Below the pieces are notes generated by a model. That model ran no database searches, had not been told where the DNA came from, and saw nothing but the letters and a program-made list of their open reading frames with translations. DNA of 64,000 nucleotides from Termitidicoccus mucosus (lineage in GTDB: Bacteria; Verrucomicrobiota; Verrucomicrobiia; Opitutales; Opitutaceae): the NCBI RefSeq assembly GCF_038725785.1, contig NZ_CP109796.1, forward strand, positions 6,758,501-6,822,500, read 5' to 3'. The first letter of the stretch is position 1. The number at the start of each line of letters is the position of its first letter. The position numbers were made by a program, and so were the translations under genes. Below are positions 40,901 through 49,700 of this stretch, one piece after another.

Positions 40901-41208
40901 ACGCCGGGGACGGGCAGTTTCAGGGTGGCTTTTTGCGGGCGGTCCCGGGTGTTGATGAGGTGGGCCAGGGTGATTTCCAAGGGCCGCGTGATCATGTCGT
41001 TGCGGCTGGCGTGGCCCGCCTCCGGGGGGCCACGCCATTGCACGTTCGTGATTTGGTGGATTTCCCCTGAGTCGGGTTGTCCCGTCAGATATTGCCGGGG
41101 AAGCGCGCGGTGTAATTTTTGCGGAATGGCATCCGCCAAGTCGAGCAGCCACCGGGTGGAGGAAGGGGCGTCCGGCAGCAAATCATAGGGGGAATGGGTC
41201 TTGTCCAT
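37963..41208 (-). CDS. Highly divergent RNA polymerase beta-subunit (RpoB-like) protein
   Basis: 1081 residues (housekeeping beta: about 1150-1350). Conserved beta segments occur in order. SRNDMITRPLEITLAHLIN (68-86) and TYGANEYYAVSHLTQKPGIF (113-132) match 'rrrgLTYaaPLrvklrL' and 'iNGtERvivsQLhRSPGvfF'. FRLNAKSTLIDAISDLNRTH and HPSAIGFIAAMSPESGNVGV (400-439) match the fork and 'HptHyGriCPiETPEGpNiGL'. GDKVAKGDWIA (644) leads to ALLLPTGIEDTIMVS (681-695; 'GYNfEDsilvS'), retaining E689-D690. TGSKLNDPQGTKGIT (926-940) aligns with 'GDKmaGRHGNKGvi', with K929 and K937 at the same 8-residue spacing as E. coli K1065/K1073. HMPFIRTENGPRPADV follows ('eDMPy.e.G.pvDi'). The N-terminal ~60 residues of standard beta are missing. 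No beta-prime is in the window. Confidence 0.88.
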   Translation of the reverse strand: MDKTHSPYDLLPDAPSSTRWLLDLADAIPQKLHRALPRQYLTGQPDSGEIHQITNVQWRGPPEAGHASRNDMITRPLEITLAHLINTRDRPQKATLKLPVPGVPYPNTKGAYTYGANEYYAVSHLTQKPGIFFVNSEERPNSPGTRDILWKTPDVLILQGKNNLFIQTLQRNGLAASQPLVLPRPLWGAFARTLENYRNKTGSRIDFRDLPNEPELIKKIQQCLDHNTGENIKFKINQWLKQVANAQNKTPESHRPGWREHFDTLASEYPDLAPELKILQATPHWNIHAARAAEILRERLPEKEFLPPNHMGRLHVETGAERLTRWLALQINQVFDEAASHYQQNNASHTLEIPWFRHDWEAEMKKFFISPAMPKVINEAPTPSATAIKAGLIKNKFDLFRLNAKSTLIDAISDLNRTHHPSAIGFIAAMSPESGNVGVDHWLCAAAKIDPLSNEILKPVAIKNGDGNTSIEFHNWEQFNRLERELGKQHSGVHIGFPDTSRASVLLRIEGRVTASCPPGEITAYLPCHATDMLPLHLAKSGNTPPARQPMAHAGENNARLCNGAEPPARLTGPAKNKLKALSNIGVCLAAPASGTLTALRETGEFILAVITEDNGDNHICQIPRQKINAFKNPMHPSPWVKPGDKVAKGDWIAGPEQAPYRKQAREKNFTGFHSGVNCNALLLPTGIEDTIMVSAHSVASGRYDQPAMETLVLKQKKNPVHLKKIQPGTLVHPGEILAWQIEHEKIIPLVTGPAQGGILEKVSFISDPDNPAQIPVQLEAGGEPAPEKTLLAHIRSEIKNAADRFARLRDSLDPDYITRLREQGIDPLACIEKFTGRQPDGSLVSLSLRELQSANGCETLASLLAGPRHGLTIDKHESYLNENLHYALKRIEHVRELLSHPVSRPIPKHAGEIVFEIKTEKLFQTGSKLNDPQGTKGITVIDPHMPFIRTENGPRPADVSFTVHAVLARGSLEKLNGGTAGKQTVLLYSPISGLTKIHTEVIPAYYHVQKSSTLDNKHVGKPVEKGRDYMGMQRDGNNMSVESQIHAAASLQPMFLQTAEKDFSRDPGIPQQEAGEMDAI

Positions 41209-41381
41209 ACCAAGTATTGGGAATCCGGGCGGGCTGCGGGGAATGTTTTTTCGGTTGCGGGTGACGGAGATCGTGGGAAACCGTCAGGGCCGTGATCCGA
41301 TGGCTTCTGGTTTTTCCAGATTTTTCGCGCCGACTGCGGTGCGCCATCGCGAAGCCGGGGCAGCCCATCGTGGAATTTTCG

Positions 41382-43571
41382 TTAGGTTCCATGCTGCCAC
41401 CGGACCAGATGCCGGACCTCGGCGGAAAAGTCGTTGCCAGGCGCAAGCAGCCATCCGTGCGCCATGAGGGCGTCTCCGCCTTGAATCAGGTCCGATCCTT
41501 TCTGCCGGTATTGCCAGTCCGGGCGCAGCCCGCGCAGCCGCAGGCGCATGAGCGGGGTATTGGCCTCGGCCAGGATCACGGCGTGAAATACGAGCGCCTC
41601 CGTCTGATCGTCCGAGACCAGCATCCACGCGCTTTCCGAGTCCGCGAAGGGGCTTTTCAGACGATAGAGGTTGCCGGTCGCGAGCAACGGTTGCCATTGC
41701 CGGTGGCGCTCCACAAGTCGTGCGATTTCGGCCAGCTCCGCATCAGTGCAACGAGCGAGGTCCAACTCCAAACCGAAAGCCCCGGTTTGGGCGACAAGGC
41801 CGCGCGTGCGCAGTGGAGTCGTCCGTTCTACTTGGTGATTCGGCACAGCTGAAATGTGAGCCGCCATTGCAGAAAAAGGATACACGAGGCTGGTTCCGTA
41901 TTGAATGAGCAGGCGCGAAATCGCGTCGCTGTTGTCACTGGTCCAAATCTGCGGCATATAATGCAGCAGGCCAGGATCGAAGCGTCCGCCGCCGCCGGAG
42001 CAGCCTTCGAAGAGCACGTCAGGAAACGTGGACGTCAGCTTTTCCAGCACGGCGTAGAGTCCCAGGATGTGGCGGTGCAGGGTCTCCCCTTGGCGCGCCG
42101 ACTCCCGTCCGTCCGAGGCGATTTCCGTCAAATTACGATTGGCGTCCCATTTGACGTAGCGGATGGGAGCGCTGCGCAGGAGAGCGATGAGGCATTGCAG
42201 GATGGCGTCGCGTACTTCCGGACGGGAAAAATCGAGCACGAGTTGGCTACGCACGAGCGAACGGCTGCGTCCGGCGACATGCAGGCACCAGTCAGGGTGC
42301 TCGCGATACAGCTCGCTGTCCGGAGAAATCATCTCGGGTTCGAGCCAGAGACCGAAGAGCATGCCTTCGCGGGCGATGGCTTCGGCAAGGCCGACGAGAC
42401 CGCGCGGAAGTTTCTTGGGATAGGGCCACCAATCGCCGAGGGAGGAGTGGACGTCATCGCGGTGGCCAAACCAGCCGTCGTCGAGCACGAACAGCTCCAC
42501 GCCGGTTTTTTTGGCCCGGCGGGCGAGATCGATCAGCCGCGTTTCATCGAAGTCGAAATACGTGGCTTCCCAGTTGTTGATGAGCACGGGGCGCGCGCGG
42601 TCGCGATAGCGACCACGGCAGAGGCGGGTGCGATAGAGGCGGTGATAGGTGCGCGACATCTCCCCAAGGCCGCGGTCGGAAAAAGCCAGGGCCGCCTCCG
42701 GTGTCTGGAAAGTTTCACCGGGCTCGAGTTGCCAGCTGAATCCCGCCGTCCCCAAGCCGATTTGCGCGCGGGCGGTATCCATGGCGTCGAGCTCGACCAA
42801 GCCGAGGAAATTGCCGCTGTAGATGAGGCTGAACCCGAACACCTCGCCGTGCTCTTCGCCAGCATCGGGCGCGCGAAGTGCGAAAAAGGGATTGTGTTCG
42901 TGTCCGCTGGCGCCGCAGCGACTCTCGATGGCCTGGACGCCGGGGCGCAACGCCGTCTCGTGGAGATGCCGCTCGCGCGCCCACGCCCCGGAGAGGTGCA
43001 GCCAGCGCCACGAACGCCGCTCGCCGAAATCGACATTCGCGCTGAGGACGCGTCGCAGACGGCACGGTTGGTTGCCCAGATTGGTGACGCGGGCCGAACG
43101 GGCGATGACATCGTGGACGGCGAAGGCCGTGTAGGAGAGCGTCACCCGCAGGCCGCCGGTTTCGTCGAGCAGATCAATCTCCAGCGTGTCGGCTTCGGAT
43201 TCGGTTTCGACATAGAGCGCCGGCAGGCCGGGCAGGCCGGGTTTGCCGCGCATCAAGCGGTGGGCTTCGTAGCGAAGATTGAGAACAGCGGAGCCGTCCG
43301 CGTGCTCCACTTCTACCGCGGGTGAGTGGAAATCGCCGCTCCCGGAAAAGGGAAACTCGGAAAGCAGGGTGTTGAACGAAAGGCCGGTGTCGTCGTTGCC
43401 AACAGGGGCAAAGGCACGATCAAGCGAAGGACGCCAGATGCCCAGATCTGTGGGATTCAGGCGTGCTCCCCAATGCCAATGCTGGAGACGTCCTCCGGCT
43501 GCGACTCCCAACGCATAGGAAGAGCGAGGAGTTTGGAGAAACCAAGCGGAACCGAACGAATGGATAGGCAT
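41382..43571 (-). CDS. GH36 alpha-galactosidase
   Basis: 729 residues, the usual size of GH36 subgroup I enzymes. An N-terminal beta-supersandwich (about 1-320) precedes the TIM barrel with INNWEATYFDF, FVLDDGWFGHRDD and YVKWDANR (nucleophile Asp476). FEGCSGGGGRFD and IWTSDNSDA (acid/base Asp546) follow, then a C-terminal beta domain. No signal peptide, so it is probably cytoplasmic, hydrolysing alpha-galactosides imported by the transporter encoded upstream. It is the last of three minus-strand genes (transporter, clan GH-A-like hydrolase, this gene). The RpoB-like gene starts 174 bp further downstream on the same strand. Confidence 0.92.
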   Translation of the reverse strand: MPIHSFGSAWFLQTPRSSYALGVAAGGRLQHWHWGARLNPTDLGIWRPSLDRAFAPVGNDDTGLSFNTLLSEFPFSGSGDFHSPAVEVEHADGSAVLNLRYEAHRLMRGKPGLPGLPALYVETESEADTLEIDLLDETGGLRVTLSYTAFAVHDVIARSARVTNLGNQPCRLRRVLSANVDFGERRSWRWLHLSGAWARERHLHETALRPGVQAIESRCGASGHEHNPFFALRAPDAGEEHGEVFGFSLIYSGNFLGLVELDAMDTARAQIGLGTAGFSWQLEPGETFQTPEAALAFSDRGLGEMSRTYHRLYRTRLCRGRYRDRARPVLINNWEATYFDFDETRLIDLARRAKKTGVELFVLDDGWFGHRDDVHSSLGDWWPYPKKLPRGLVGLAEAIAREGMLFGLWLEPEMISPDSELYREHPDWCLHVAGRSRSLVRSQLVLDFSRPEVRDAILQCLIALLRSAPIRYVKWDANRNLTEIASDGRESARQGETLHRHILGLYAVLEKLTSTFPDVLFEGCSGGGGRFDPGLLHYMPQIWTSDNSDAISRLLIQYGTSLVYPFSAMAAHISAVPNHQVERTTPLRTRGLVAQTGAFGLELDLARCTDAELAEIARLVERHRQWQPLLATGNLYRLKSPFADSESAWMLVSDDQTEALVFHAVILAEANTPLMRLRLRGLRPDWQYRQKGSDLIQGGDALMAHGWLLAPGNDFSAEVRHLVRWQHGT

Positions 43572-43657
43572 AGAACGCAGTCAGCATCGCGGGCGGATTA
43601 CAATCCTCCAGCCCGCGAAAAATACACGATATGAAAAGGAGTGCTGTGGCAAATGAC

Positions 43658-44965
43658 TCAGGGGCTGGAAACCGGCACGGCGGGTGTCTCTGGCGCCAGG
43701 GTAAGTTGCAGGATCGTGACTGTATCCGGAACATTGATACGAATGGTTCCGTCCCGTGCATCCGCCGAGGACGAACTGAGCCGCCCCAAGTCGTCGTAGC
43801 GATGGACAACCGCACGCACGGGGCTCCGCCCAAATCCAACCACCACGGGAGCATCCTTGGTTTGAATATCCGACTTGGATGCGGCATCGTAAACATCCAC
43901 CTCCTGCCAGAGCAGAATGTAAAAATCTCCATTGCGTTTTTGCAGCACGGTGTGATGCACCATGCCGGCGTCGCCCGTGATCCGGAAATCGAGTCCTTCG
44001 GGCCGGAAGCGCGCAGGCGAATCATCAAGCAGTCTGACCAATGACTGGAGGGCGGTGAAGGCCGGTTTGACCGTCCCATCCGGGCGCACGAATCCAAAAC
44101 CATGCTCGAATTCGAGTGGATCGTCGCCGGTGTCGATAAGTTCGTAGAAGTATAGCCGCTCAATTCGGGGGTGATTCCAATATTCGGCCACCAAACGCGG
44201 TGTGTATTTGGTTTTTGCCAGCTCGGAAACCGTCCCGCCTTGAGGGCTGGCGACCGCTGTGGTGTAGCCGGTTTCGGTGGCCACAATGGGCTTGGGAATG
44301 GTGAACACCTTGTCCGAGGTCGCGACAGCCTCGGACAGCAGCGTGCTCGGGCGTTTGCCGGCGGGATAGCTGTGCATATTCTGGCGGTCTCCCTCCGATC
44401 CAGCGAGATCGGCCTGGTGTTCGTAACGCGAGACGGAAGGAACGATCACGGGAATGGCGCGTGTGGCGGGATCATGTTTCACCGTATGATAAATTTCCTG
44501 CTGAAGCCGAATGGCGCCAGCTGGGTAAGGCTGGCCGCGGTAACTCCAGTTGCTCATGATGCCACGAGGCGGGTCCACTTCGTTCACTCCCTCGACGTAT
44601 TTGATGAAATCGGGGAATGTGCGCAGGCGTTCGCCGAATCTGGGAAAGAAATGACCGATGTGAAGCAGGTCGGCTTGAAGACCATGCTCGACATACAGGC
44701 GGTGATAAAAGGCCCAATCCGCATCGACATCCTTGGCATTGGTTCGATAGTGCCGTATGCCCAGCCCGACGAGCGATTTTTCAACCAGCATGATGTTGGC
44801 GTAGTTTGACTGATGGTTCCTCCACGAGGGGCATTTGATGTTCACACCAATGCCATCAACAAAATCGAAGGCCCGCCGGGCGGCCTCGGCAAATGCCAGC
44901 GAGCCAACGTTGGCGAATACGCAAACGAGGCCGAAAATAAGACGACAAGAGTATTTATTTATCAT
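43658..44965 (-). CDS. Exported clan GH-A-like glycoside hydrolase
   Basis: 435 residues with a signal peptide (about 1-27). The barrel pattern includes GIGVNIKCPSW, GIRHYRTNAKD, YVEGVNEVDPP (candidate acid/base Glu129 after Asn, as in clan GH-A) and IVATETGYTTA (candidate nucleophile Glu231), then AEYWNHPRIERLYFYELID. A short beta domain closes the protein (about 345-425). The same ordered motifs occur in the catalytic part of the 1534-aa protein encoded divergently at 46772, so the two are paralogues. The family number cannot be fixed by eye (GH39/GH5-like). A periplasmic or secreted glycanase role is inferred from the signal and the locus. Confidence 0.75.
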   Translation of the reverse strand: MINKYSCRLIFGLVCVFANVGSLAFAEAARRAFDFVDGIGVNIKCPSWRNHQSNYANIMLVEKSLVGLGIRHYRTNAKDVDADWAFYHRLYVEHGLQADLLHIGHFFPRFGERLRTFPDFIKYVEGVNEVDPPRGIMSNWSYRGQPYPAGAIRLQQEIYHTVKHDPATRAIPVIVPSVSRYEHQADLAGSEGDRQNMHSYPAGKRPSTLLSEAVATSDKVFTIPKPIVATETGYTTAVASPQGGTVSELAKTKYTPRLVAEYWNHPRIERLYFYELIDTGDDPLEFEHGFGFVRPDGTVKPAFTALQSLVRLLDDSPARFRPEGLDFRITGDAGMVHHTVLQKRNGDFYILLWQEVDVYDAASKSDIQTKDAPVVVGFGRSPVRAVVHRYDDLGRLSSSSADARDGTIRINVPDTVTILQLTLAPETPAVPVSSP

Positions 44966-44990
44966 ATTGTTGGGTGATGAAATAGTGCGA

Positions 44991-46442
44991 CTAGACCTGT
45001 GAACGGCGCTGCTCCAACTGAGAGCGGATAGCCTTCATAGCCGGTTCATCCAGGGGATATTTATTAAGAAGAACGAGGCACAGCGATAAGAATAGAATTG
45101 GCCCAAGCGAAAAACATACGCGCAGCCAGAAAATGGATTCTGGATTTTGCGCGCCGCCGAGCGCGGCATCGTAGCCGATCAGGCTCAGCAGAAGTCCGCC
45201 CAGAAAGTAAGTGAGCGATCCGGTAAATTTCTGCACCAGATTACCGATGGCGCCGAAAGTGCCTTCGCGCCGCCGGCCTGAGTGCAGTTCATCGTGATCA
45301 CAGATGTCCGCCTTCATCGAGCTGACGAGAATCCAGAAACCCAAGCTGCAAAACTGAGCCAGTATCCCAATGATTAGCCATGTCCAGGGATGGGCTGGCG
45401 AAGCGAGAAACCATTTGCTGATGGCCGCAGTAATATTGAGATAGAGACAAACCCGAAGAGCCCGGGTCTTGCCAAATCGCAATTCGATCCGGCGCACAAT
45501 GGGAATGGCAACAAAGGCGAAAGCCGTCACGACAACCGTCGTAAGGAAGAGCAGTTTGCCGGTGGCGACGGTATCTCCGCCAAAAACGTGATAGGTCATT
45601 ACATAGAACCCCAGCGCATCGGTCGTCTGCCATCCGATTGTCAAGCTGGCGATGATGCCCATCAAAATGATGAAGGGCCGGTTGGTGACCGCGGCCCGCC
45701 ATTGGGTCATGAGGGGCTCCCTTTCCTGACGGACGCTCAATCGGTAGTAGCGTTCGCGCAGCAGCAAACCTGGCATCACGCCCGTGACGAGAATCACCAG
45801 GCCAACCAGAAGACCAAGCCAGCGGGCGCCGGCGACGGTGCCTCCGAAGAAAGGCCGCTGGCAAAACCAATAGAAGCCCCCGGCGGTGAGCATCGGGATC
45901 AAGCCAATGTAGGACCGCCAAACCTGAACCCGCGTGCGTTCATGATAGTCAGGGGAGAGTTCCAACCCGAGTGCCATGTAAGGGACCGAATAGATGGCGA
46001 AAAAGGTGTAGAGCAGCAGGGTGGTGACAAGGAATTGGATCGCCAAAACTGCGTGGCTGGCTCCTTCCGGAACCCACCACACCAGTGGATATGTCAGGGC
46101 GCAGAGGATCGCGCCGAGCACGAGATAAGGGCGTCGCCGGCCCCATTTTGTCCGCGTGTTGTCGGAGATGGCCCCCATCAATGGGTTGGTGATCGCGTCC
46201 CAAATACGCCCGATCATCAGGATGGCGCCCACCGTCGCCGGAGACACGCCGAGTTCAACATTGAGGAGCGGCATGGCCAGCATGGCGAGTCCCGTATGCG
46301 GATACTGGTAGGCGATGACGCCGAGGCCGTAGGCGAACAGTGAGCGTGGCTGAAGTTTTTCCGGGCTGGCATGGGCCGGTTGAGGTTGCCCCGGCGAATC
46401 GGGATGCGGCGGGGCAACGGAATCTTGGCGAGGCGAAGTCAT
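44991..46442 (-). CDS. GPH-family (MelB-like) sugar:cation symporter
   Basis: 483 residues with about 12 membrane helices. The family signature lies in the second/third helix region: GRIWDAITNPLMGAISDNTR then TKWGRRRPYL, matching 'D..tdp..G..sD.t...wGrrRP'. A Pro-rich cytoplasmic N-terminal tail of ~30 residues is unusual but not disruptive. Such proteins import glycosides or glucuronides with Na+ or H+. It is first in a minus-strand operon with a GH-A-like hydrolase (25-bp gap) and alpha-galactosidase. The start faces a 330-bp divergent promoter region carrying two LacI-type palindromes. Confidence 0.9.
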   Translation of the reverse strand: MTSPRQDSVAPPHPDSPGQPQPAHASPEKLQPRSLFAYGLGVIAYQYPHTGLAMLAMPLLNVELGVSPATVGAILMIGRIWDAITNPLMGAISDNTRTKWGRRRPYLVLGAILCALTYPLVWWVPEGASHAVLAIQFLVTTLLLYTFFAIYSVPYMALGLELSPDYHERTRVQVWRSYIGLIPMLTAGGFYWFCQRPFFGGTVAGARWLGLLVGLVILVTGVMPGLLLRERYYRLSVRQEREPLMTQWRAAVTNRPFIILMGIIASLTIGWQTTDALGFYVMTYHVFGGDTVATGKLLFLTTVVVTAFAFVAIPIVRRIELRFGKTRALRVCLYLNITAAISKWFLASPAHPWTWLIIGILAQFCSLGFWILVSSMKADICDHDELHSGRRREGTFGAIGNLVQKFTGSLTYFLGGLLLSLIGYDAALGGAQNPESIFWLRVCFSLGPILFLSLCLVLLNKYPLDEPAMKAIRSQLEQRRSQV

Positions 46443-46593
46443 GAAGGGGATAGGTGGACGGGATGAGTGTTAAAAAGGAGTGTAAAGAGATAACCGGGGA
46501 CAGATACCCGGCCACGCAAGGTTCAGGGCCGGGATTCTGTTATCCGTCCGACAAAACACCCATCCAAGCGCGAAAGGGCAATCCGCAAGGGCA

Positions 46594-46605
46594 TGAAAGC
46601 GTTCA
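46594..46605. promoter_or_regulatory. LacI/cre-type operator candidate 1
   Basis: TGAAAGCGTTCA, a near-palindrome around a central CG fitting the general LacI/CcpA-like pattern. It lies in the divergent region between the sugar transporter and the large surface glycosidase. Confidence 0.45.
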
Positions 46606-46652
46606 CTAACCTTTCACCGGGATGCAATGGGGCGGCGATTCCCGGGCGAGTA

Positions 46653-46664
46653 TGAACGTTTTCA
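46653..46664. promoter_or_regulatory. LacI/cre-type operator candidate 2
   Basis: TGAACGTTTTCA; its reverse complement TGAAAACGTTCA is identical to the element at 61093-61104. It is 108 bp before the surface glycosidase start and 59 bp from candidate 1, a spacing that could allow cooperative binding. Confidence 0.5.
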
Positions 46665-46771
46665 CTTTCTTGGGTGTAGTCAGGGCGCGGATGAAAAAAT
46701 ACGAGGGGGCCATGATTGCAACCCGCTTTCATCCCGAAAAAACATCCAAAACCATGCGCTCCCCCACTCCA

Positions 46772-49700
46772 ATGAAACGAATCATTAATCTCATTTTTCT
46801 CTTGAGTATCGTTGCCCTGATCGGCGGCGTTTGCCCGGTTGACGCGGCAGTCGCCACGCTAACCCCGGTTGCCGACGGCTCCGTGCGGGAAGATATCGCG
46901 TTTGGCGGCGCAAACGGGACAACGACCGAGTTGTCGGTCGGACGACTAGCCGGCGGCGCATTGCACGGCATGCTGGTGTTCGACCTGACTGCCATTCCCC
47001 AGGGCGCGAGCATAACCTCCGCGCAGCTGGTATTGCAGAACCCCCGGCGCGATGACGCAAGCGATACGGCAACGATAACGCTCGACCTTCATGCCATGAC
47101 GACGGAATTATATAACAATGCCTCCACTTGGGCGTATCGCATTCCCAACTCCGCCGGGCAGCAGGATGGGATTATGTGGACAACCGCCGGCGGCACTTAC
47201 GACGCCCCAGTGCTTTCAACGCTCGACCTCCCGGTAAAAGCAGCGACTGTGCCGGTCCTCTGCACTTGGAATTCAAGCGGTGCCTTTGTGACCGCGGTGC
47301 AGCAGGCAGTGGGATCCAACCTCGGACTGCTGCTCAAAATGAGCGACGAAGGAACGAGCAGCGGACGCAAGGCGATCCCCTTTGCGAGCCGGGAGCATAC
47401 AACAGGCATCGTGCCGCAATTGATAATCGAGTATGTGGCGAACGAGAAAGCCGGGCGCGCCGACGACTTCGTCGAGAGCCTTGGGGTGAATATCAAAAGG
47501 GCCTCGTGGCGCGACTATGCGACGCCCTACTCGAATGTGGCGCTCGTGGAAAGCCTGCTCGGGGAGGTTGGCATTCGCTACTATCGGACGGGGGCGAGGG
47601 AAGGCTCGGACAGTGATTGGGTCGCCTACCGCAACATGTTTAATAATATCGGCGCCAGGGGCAACATGCTCATGCCCTACATCTGGAATCCCCAGGCGCC
47701 AAATGACTGGTTCGGGCCAATGCTCCGGCAATACGCCGATGTCTTCGTCAGTGTCGAGGGCCCGAACGAAATGAATGCCCCGGGGAACATTTACAACTAC
47801 AACGGAGTATTGTTCCCCGAAGGTGATGTGAACGCGATGAGGGATTTGTCCACTTATGTTCGCGGCCATGCCAGCACGCAGCACCTTAAGTTGATCTCCC
47901 CGTCGATGTATACGCAGGAAAACGCTCCCGTCGGCGAGGCGCTTCTCAAGGGGAAAATCGACGATTACACAGACTACGTCAATCTGCACTCCTACGCGGC
48001 GGGGGGCCAGCCCATAAAGAACCTGGACAACAATATTAACAATGCGAAGGGCCTCTTCGACCCGCCGCGCCCAATCGTCTGCACGGAGAGCGGGTGGTTT
48101 ACCGTTCCAAATCTCGGGGGAGTCACGGAAAAGGCCCAGGGCAAATATTACCCGCGCATGTTCGCGGAATATTGGAACCGGGGCATCTTGAAAACCTACG
48201 CATACGAACTGATCGACGAACTTCCGGACCCCGATAAGGAAGATCCCGAAATGAACTTCGGCTTGGTGCGTTACGACGGCTCCCGCAAACCGGCCTTCAC
48301 GGCGATGAAGAATCTCACGGCCCTGCTCGCGGAGCGGGGGCAGAACTCCTTCGCGACCGGCGCGCTGAACTTTACGCTGGGCGGCGCGGGAAGCGAGGTG
48401 CACCACACCCTGCTTCAAAAAAGCACGGGGGAATTCTATCTGCTGCTCTGGCAGGAGGTGCGCAGCTTTGGCCCGGGCACGCCGCCCGACATCGACAACG
48501 CGCCCGTGAGCCTGAGCGTTTCAGCAGCCACCCCGATCCACAGCCCGACGCTCTATCGCTTCGACGACTTGGGCAACATGAGCAGTGTGAATCTGGCCGT
48601 TGACGGCGGCAACACCGTGTCAATCGATGTGCCCGACACGATTGTGATCTTGAAGTTCACCAGTTCCCCCGGTGGTGACGCCCCCCCGCTCGCGCCGTCC
48701 GGCTTGACGGCAAGCATGGCGGGAGGAGTGGGCAGTCCGGTGCAGTTGTCTTGGGATATGACCCTGGGGGCCGAAAGTTACACCGTCTCGCGCGGTGCCA
48801 GCAGCGAGGGGCCATTCATATCGCTCGCGTCTGGGATCGACACAACCAGTTACCATGATTCCAGCGGCACGACCGGTTCATACTACGTCGTCACGGCGAA
48901 CAACACCCAAGGCGATGGGCCGACGTCGAGTCCGGTCCTCCCGACGCTGACCATGGATAACGCGGACAGCACCGGTGTCACAATCACCGGATCCTGGACG
49001 AGCAGCACCAACGTGCCGGGATACTACGGATCAGACAGTATATGGTCCGGCGACGCCAGTGGCAGCGTTAAGTTTACCCCGAATCTGTCGTCAGGGAACT
49101 ATTCCGTTTGGATTCGATGGAGTGCCGCTGCGAACCGGGGCAGCACCGTCCCGATTGATGTCACTCATGACGGAGGCACGACACGGGTGCTGGTTGACCA
49201 GCGGGTGGACAACGGCGTGTGGAAGCTGCTGGGGGTGTATAATTTTGCGGGAGGCGCGGCAGAAAACGTCCTGATTAGCACCGTCGGCGCCCAAGGGCTC
49301 GTGGCGGCGGACGCCGTGATGTTTGTCCCCGTTTACTATGTCGCGCCGACCGCGCCGGTCGGTTTGCGGGCCGCCACGGGACACTTGCAGGTCGCCCTGA
49401 GCTGGAACGCCTCGCCAAACGTGACCGGCTACTCCGTCAAACGGGCGACAACGAGCGGCGGTCCCTATGCAACCATCGCTCCGTCGGTGGCCGAATCGAG
49501 CTATGTCGATACCAGCGTTGTTGGCGGCACCACTTACTACTATGTGGTCTCCGGCAGCAACCCGGAGGGCGAGAGTCCGGATTCGGGCGAGGTGGCGGCC
49601 TTGGCCAGCCAGATCACCGCCACCATCACGCTCGGCGCTTTGAGCCAAACCTACAATGGCTCGCCCAGACCCGTTACGGTCTCGACCGACCCGTTGGGGC

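Noticed and set aside
41209-41381. Attachment site at the border between the element-like half and the glycan locus
   Set aside because: No tRNA end, direct repeat or integrase was visible in this gap, so the element boundary cannot be placed here on evidence.
41856-43325. 489-codon plus-strand frame
   Set aside because: Antisense shadow of the GH36 alpha-galactosidase, which carries all catalytic motifs.
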